Shown: positions 61,936 through 64,000 of the stretch, piece by piece | Numbering within the stretch: position 1 is the stretch's first letter | How the letters are laid out: each line of letters starts with the position of its first letter | Assembly (NCBI GenBank): GCA_013365365.1 | Contig: JABVXU010000058.1 | Coordinates: 124,001-188,000, forward strand | Origin: Cruorifilaria tuberocauda | Taxonomy: Eukaryota > Nematoda > Chromadorea > Rhabditida > Onchocercidae | DNA: 64,000 nucleotides | Direction: 5' to 3' | Translations under genes and position numbers: made by a program | Notes under the pieces: generated by a model | The model's database searches: none | What the model was told of the DNA's origin: nothing | The model's input: only the letters and a program-made list of their open reading frames with translations

Positions 61936-64000
61936 GAAAAAGTTGATGAAGTGGACAGTTACCTTGCAAAACAAGATGGAATGATTATACGAGAGAGGGA
62001 TCCACGCATGTGTCATCATGGCACACGTCAAAAATGCACCCACTGCTTACCGTTAGATGTAAGCTCTTTACACTAATTATTGGAGATATTTTTATCACAT
62101 CTGTGCTGTAACTTTTCTGTGCAACTCCATCTCTCCTAATATCAGATCTATGTTCAGACGTTGTCTCATGTTTATTTTCGTTGGCTTCGAGAATGACTCA
62201 TATAAGTTGTAACTTAATTCTAAATTTTTATTATTAAAAAAATTTTTAGCATTATTAAAAAATTTGGGAAAATTTTTTATTTCTTGTCTTTCAGCCGTAC
62301 GATGAAGACTATCTCAAAAAAAAGGATATTAAGCACATGTCTTTTCATGCATATGTCCGTAAAATTACTGCTGGTCACGGTAAAGGAACGCAGTTGAAAA
62401 AACCACTAGAAAATATTGTTTGTTCACTGAAACCTAACTGTCCAGGTCATAAACCTTACCCTCAAGGTATATGTAGCAAATGTCGACCTCCGATGATTAC
62501 ACTCAACAGACAGGTTCATTAAATTTTTACTCGAGAAAAGTTTCTTATTTAACGCAGTATGAAAAATTATGAAGAGCGATATATCTTAAACCATTTTTCA
62601 AATGAAGTAATGCAACGTTTGATGTATTTCTTTTTAGCGTTTTCGACATGTAGACAATATATCAATTGAAAATGAGGAAGTTGTGAATCGTTTTCTTGCA
62701 TTTTGGCGTAAAACGGGTCATCAAAGAATCGGTTATATGATTGGACGCTACGAATCTTTTCAAGAGATTCCTCTTGGGATTAAAGCAACAGTTGCTGCTA
62801 TTTATGAGCCACCGCAGGTTTTTTTTTGCATTTCATCAAGTTTATATAACTGGTTTTATATTTCCTTCTCTGGATTTTTCTCCTCCTTTTGCAAATCCAT
62901 TATGTTTGTAGTCCTGTTCGTCGGATTCAGTGATCCTAGAAGCCGATCCACAAGAAAAAGTGGTGGATGAACTTTGTTCTTATCTTAACTTGAAGCGCGT
63001 TGGTTGGATTTTTACTGATTTATGGTCCGCAGATTCATCTAAAGGCACAGTTTGTTGCACACGACATAAGGTTTCAATATTCCTAGTTTTTTTCCTCTTG
63101 TGGATGAAACTAAATGTTTCGTACTTTTAGAGAATTCGTGGTTCGGAGATTTTGTTTTTTATTTCAGGATTCTTTCTTTCTTACTGCACAGGAGTGCATC
63201 ACAGCTGGTTGGTTGCAAAATAAATATCCTAATATAACCACTTTTTGCACTGATGGATATTTTGGCTCTAAATTCACCACGGTTGTTGCGTCAGGTCTGT
63301 GAAACTAGCATGCTGATTTATAACTTTTTAATCTTTTTTTGGGAGGTTATTACATGCAAGTGCAAGTTACCTTTTTAGAAATCTATCCAGTAGTAATCTA
63401 AACCCGCTTAAAAGAGGAGTGTAGATTTGGACAGATTTCTAAACAAGATACCTGTAAAGAGTATGGGAAAGAATTTAATGTAAATACAAAGTTCTGATTT
63501 ACATATTCCACAGATGGAGTTAAGGTAAATTATGGAATACTTCATCTCTTCAGAGTTGGGACTGATTCTGTAACACAATTGTTTGTATCATTTAATGAAA
63601 TAATTTTCGTTTTATTTAGTATATTTTCTCTATCTTATGATGTTTATAGGTAATGAATGGAATCAAATTGATTTTAGTGGTTATCAAGTTTCTAATCAGT
63701 GTGCTTCTCTTGTTGAGGCAAATTTATTGTGTCCAACCTCTCATCCCGAGTTAGCTTATCTGCGTGAGGTACCATTAACTCCATCACAGTACATCACTGA
63801 TGTTTATTATATGGTATGTTACATTGAGTTCTACTTTATTTGTTTATTAATTCTATCATTTTTTCTGCGTATTTATAAAAAATCATTTACAGGAAAAGAA
63901 TGAATACGGTGTTGAAACGCGAAAAAATGGTCGTCCGATGCCTGTCGAGTACTTGCTTGTTGATGTTCCAGCAGGAATGCCAAAGGAGCCACGTGCCACA
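61936..64000 (+). CDS. npl-4: NPL4, ubiquitin-binding cofactor of p97/CDC-48 (both ends incomplete)
   Basis: With UFD1 it recruits ubiquitylated substrates to the p97 segregase for ER-associated degradation and replication-complex disassembly. Exons: 61936-62058, 62295-62513, 62638-62817, 62912-63070, 63168-63294, 63650-63813, 63893-64000 (window end); phases fit. The zinc-binding region is complete ([36 protein letters not shown]), followed by the MPN-like core: [110 protein letters not shown] and [11 protein letters not shown]. The first exon's acceptor (TTTTGAG) is weak. The N-terminal ubiquitin-like domain was not found upstream, and the C-terminus lies beyond the window. Confidence 0.93.

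Noticed and set aside
1..64000. tRNA genes, spliced-leader RNA gene, or bacterial endosymbiont insertion
   Set aside because: No convincing GGTTCRANYCC B box with a matching stem, no SL-like sequence and no long uninterrupted bacterial-type reading frame was found by eye.

Overview
This looks like nuclear DNA of a nematode, most likely a filarial or other spirurid (clade III) worm. It is strongly AT-rich. Exons are short (mostly 35-260 nt), introns end in TTTCAG or TTTTAG, and T-rich acceptors lie just upstream of several start codons, as expected for spliced-leader trans-splicing. The protein set is animal: forkhead, CNOT2, GLI-type zinc finger, TTI1, EMI/FAS1 and NPL4. No tRNA, rRNA, CRISPR array or bacterial operon was seen. 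All exon boundaries were derived by hand from splice signals and reading-frame continuity.

Left part (1-24 kb): a forkhead gene (+, 5' end not found) converges on a small type II membrane coiled-coil gene (-). A spacer of about 2.9 kb separates that from the CCR4-NOT scaffold subunit CNOT2/ntl-2 (+, complete). A second, diverged CNOT2-like gene follows in tandem (+, complete, carrying a 21-bp coding minisatellite). It converges on a gene for a protein with three GLI-type C2H2 zinc fingers (-, 5' end not found).

Middle (23.6-40 kb): about 16 kb with no convincing gene. It holds GA/CT microsatellites, small tandem repeats, clustered TGACG (CRE-like) motifs, an inverted repeat and a GC-rich trinucleotide island. 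It may contain the promoter and missing first exons of the zinc-finger gene. At 40.0-40.45 kb there is a decayed C2H2 zinc-finger pseudogene.

Right part (41-64 kb), all on +: TTI1 (TELO2-interacting HEAT-repeat protein, about 20 exons, N-terminus unresolved); a complete secreted EMI + four-FAS1-domain protein of the periostin/TGFBI type; about 420 bp further on, an unrecognised probable nuclear protein with a candidate PP1-docking motif (possibly operonic); and NPL4, cofactor of the p97/CDC-48 segregase, cut by the window end and lacking a recognisable N-terminal exon.

Functionally these are mostly housekeeping and regulatory genes: mRNA deadenylation (the two CNOT2 genes), PIKK maturation (TTI1), ubiquitin-dependent protein extraction (NPL4) and transcription factors. 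Apart from the CNOT2 tandem pair and the possible operon, nothing suggests that neighbours share a pathway.
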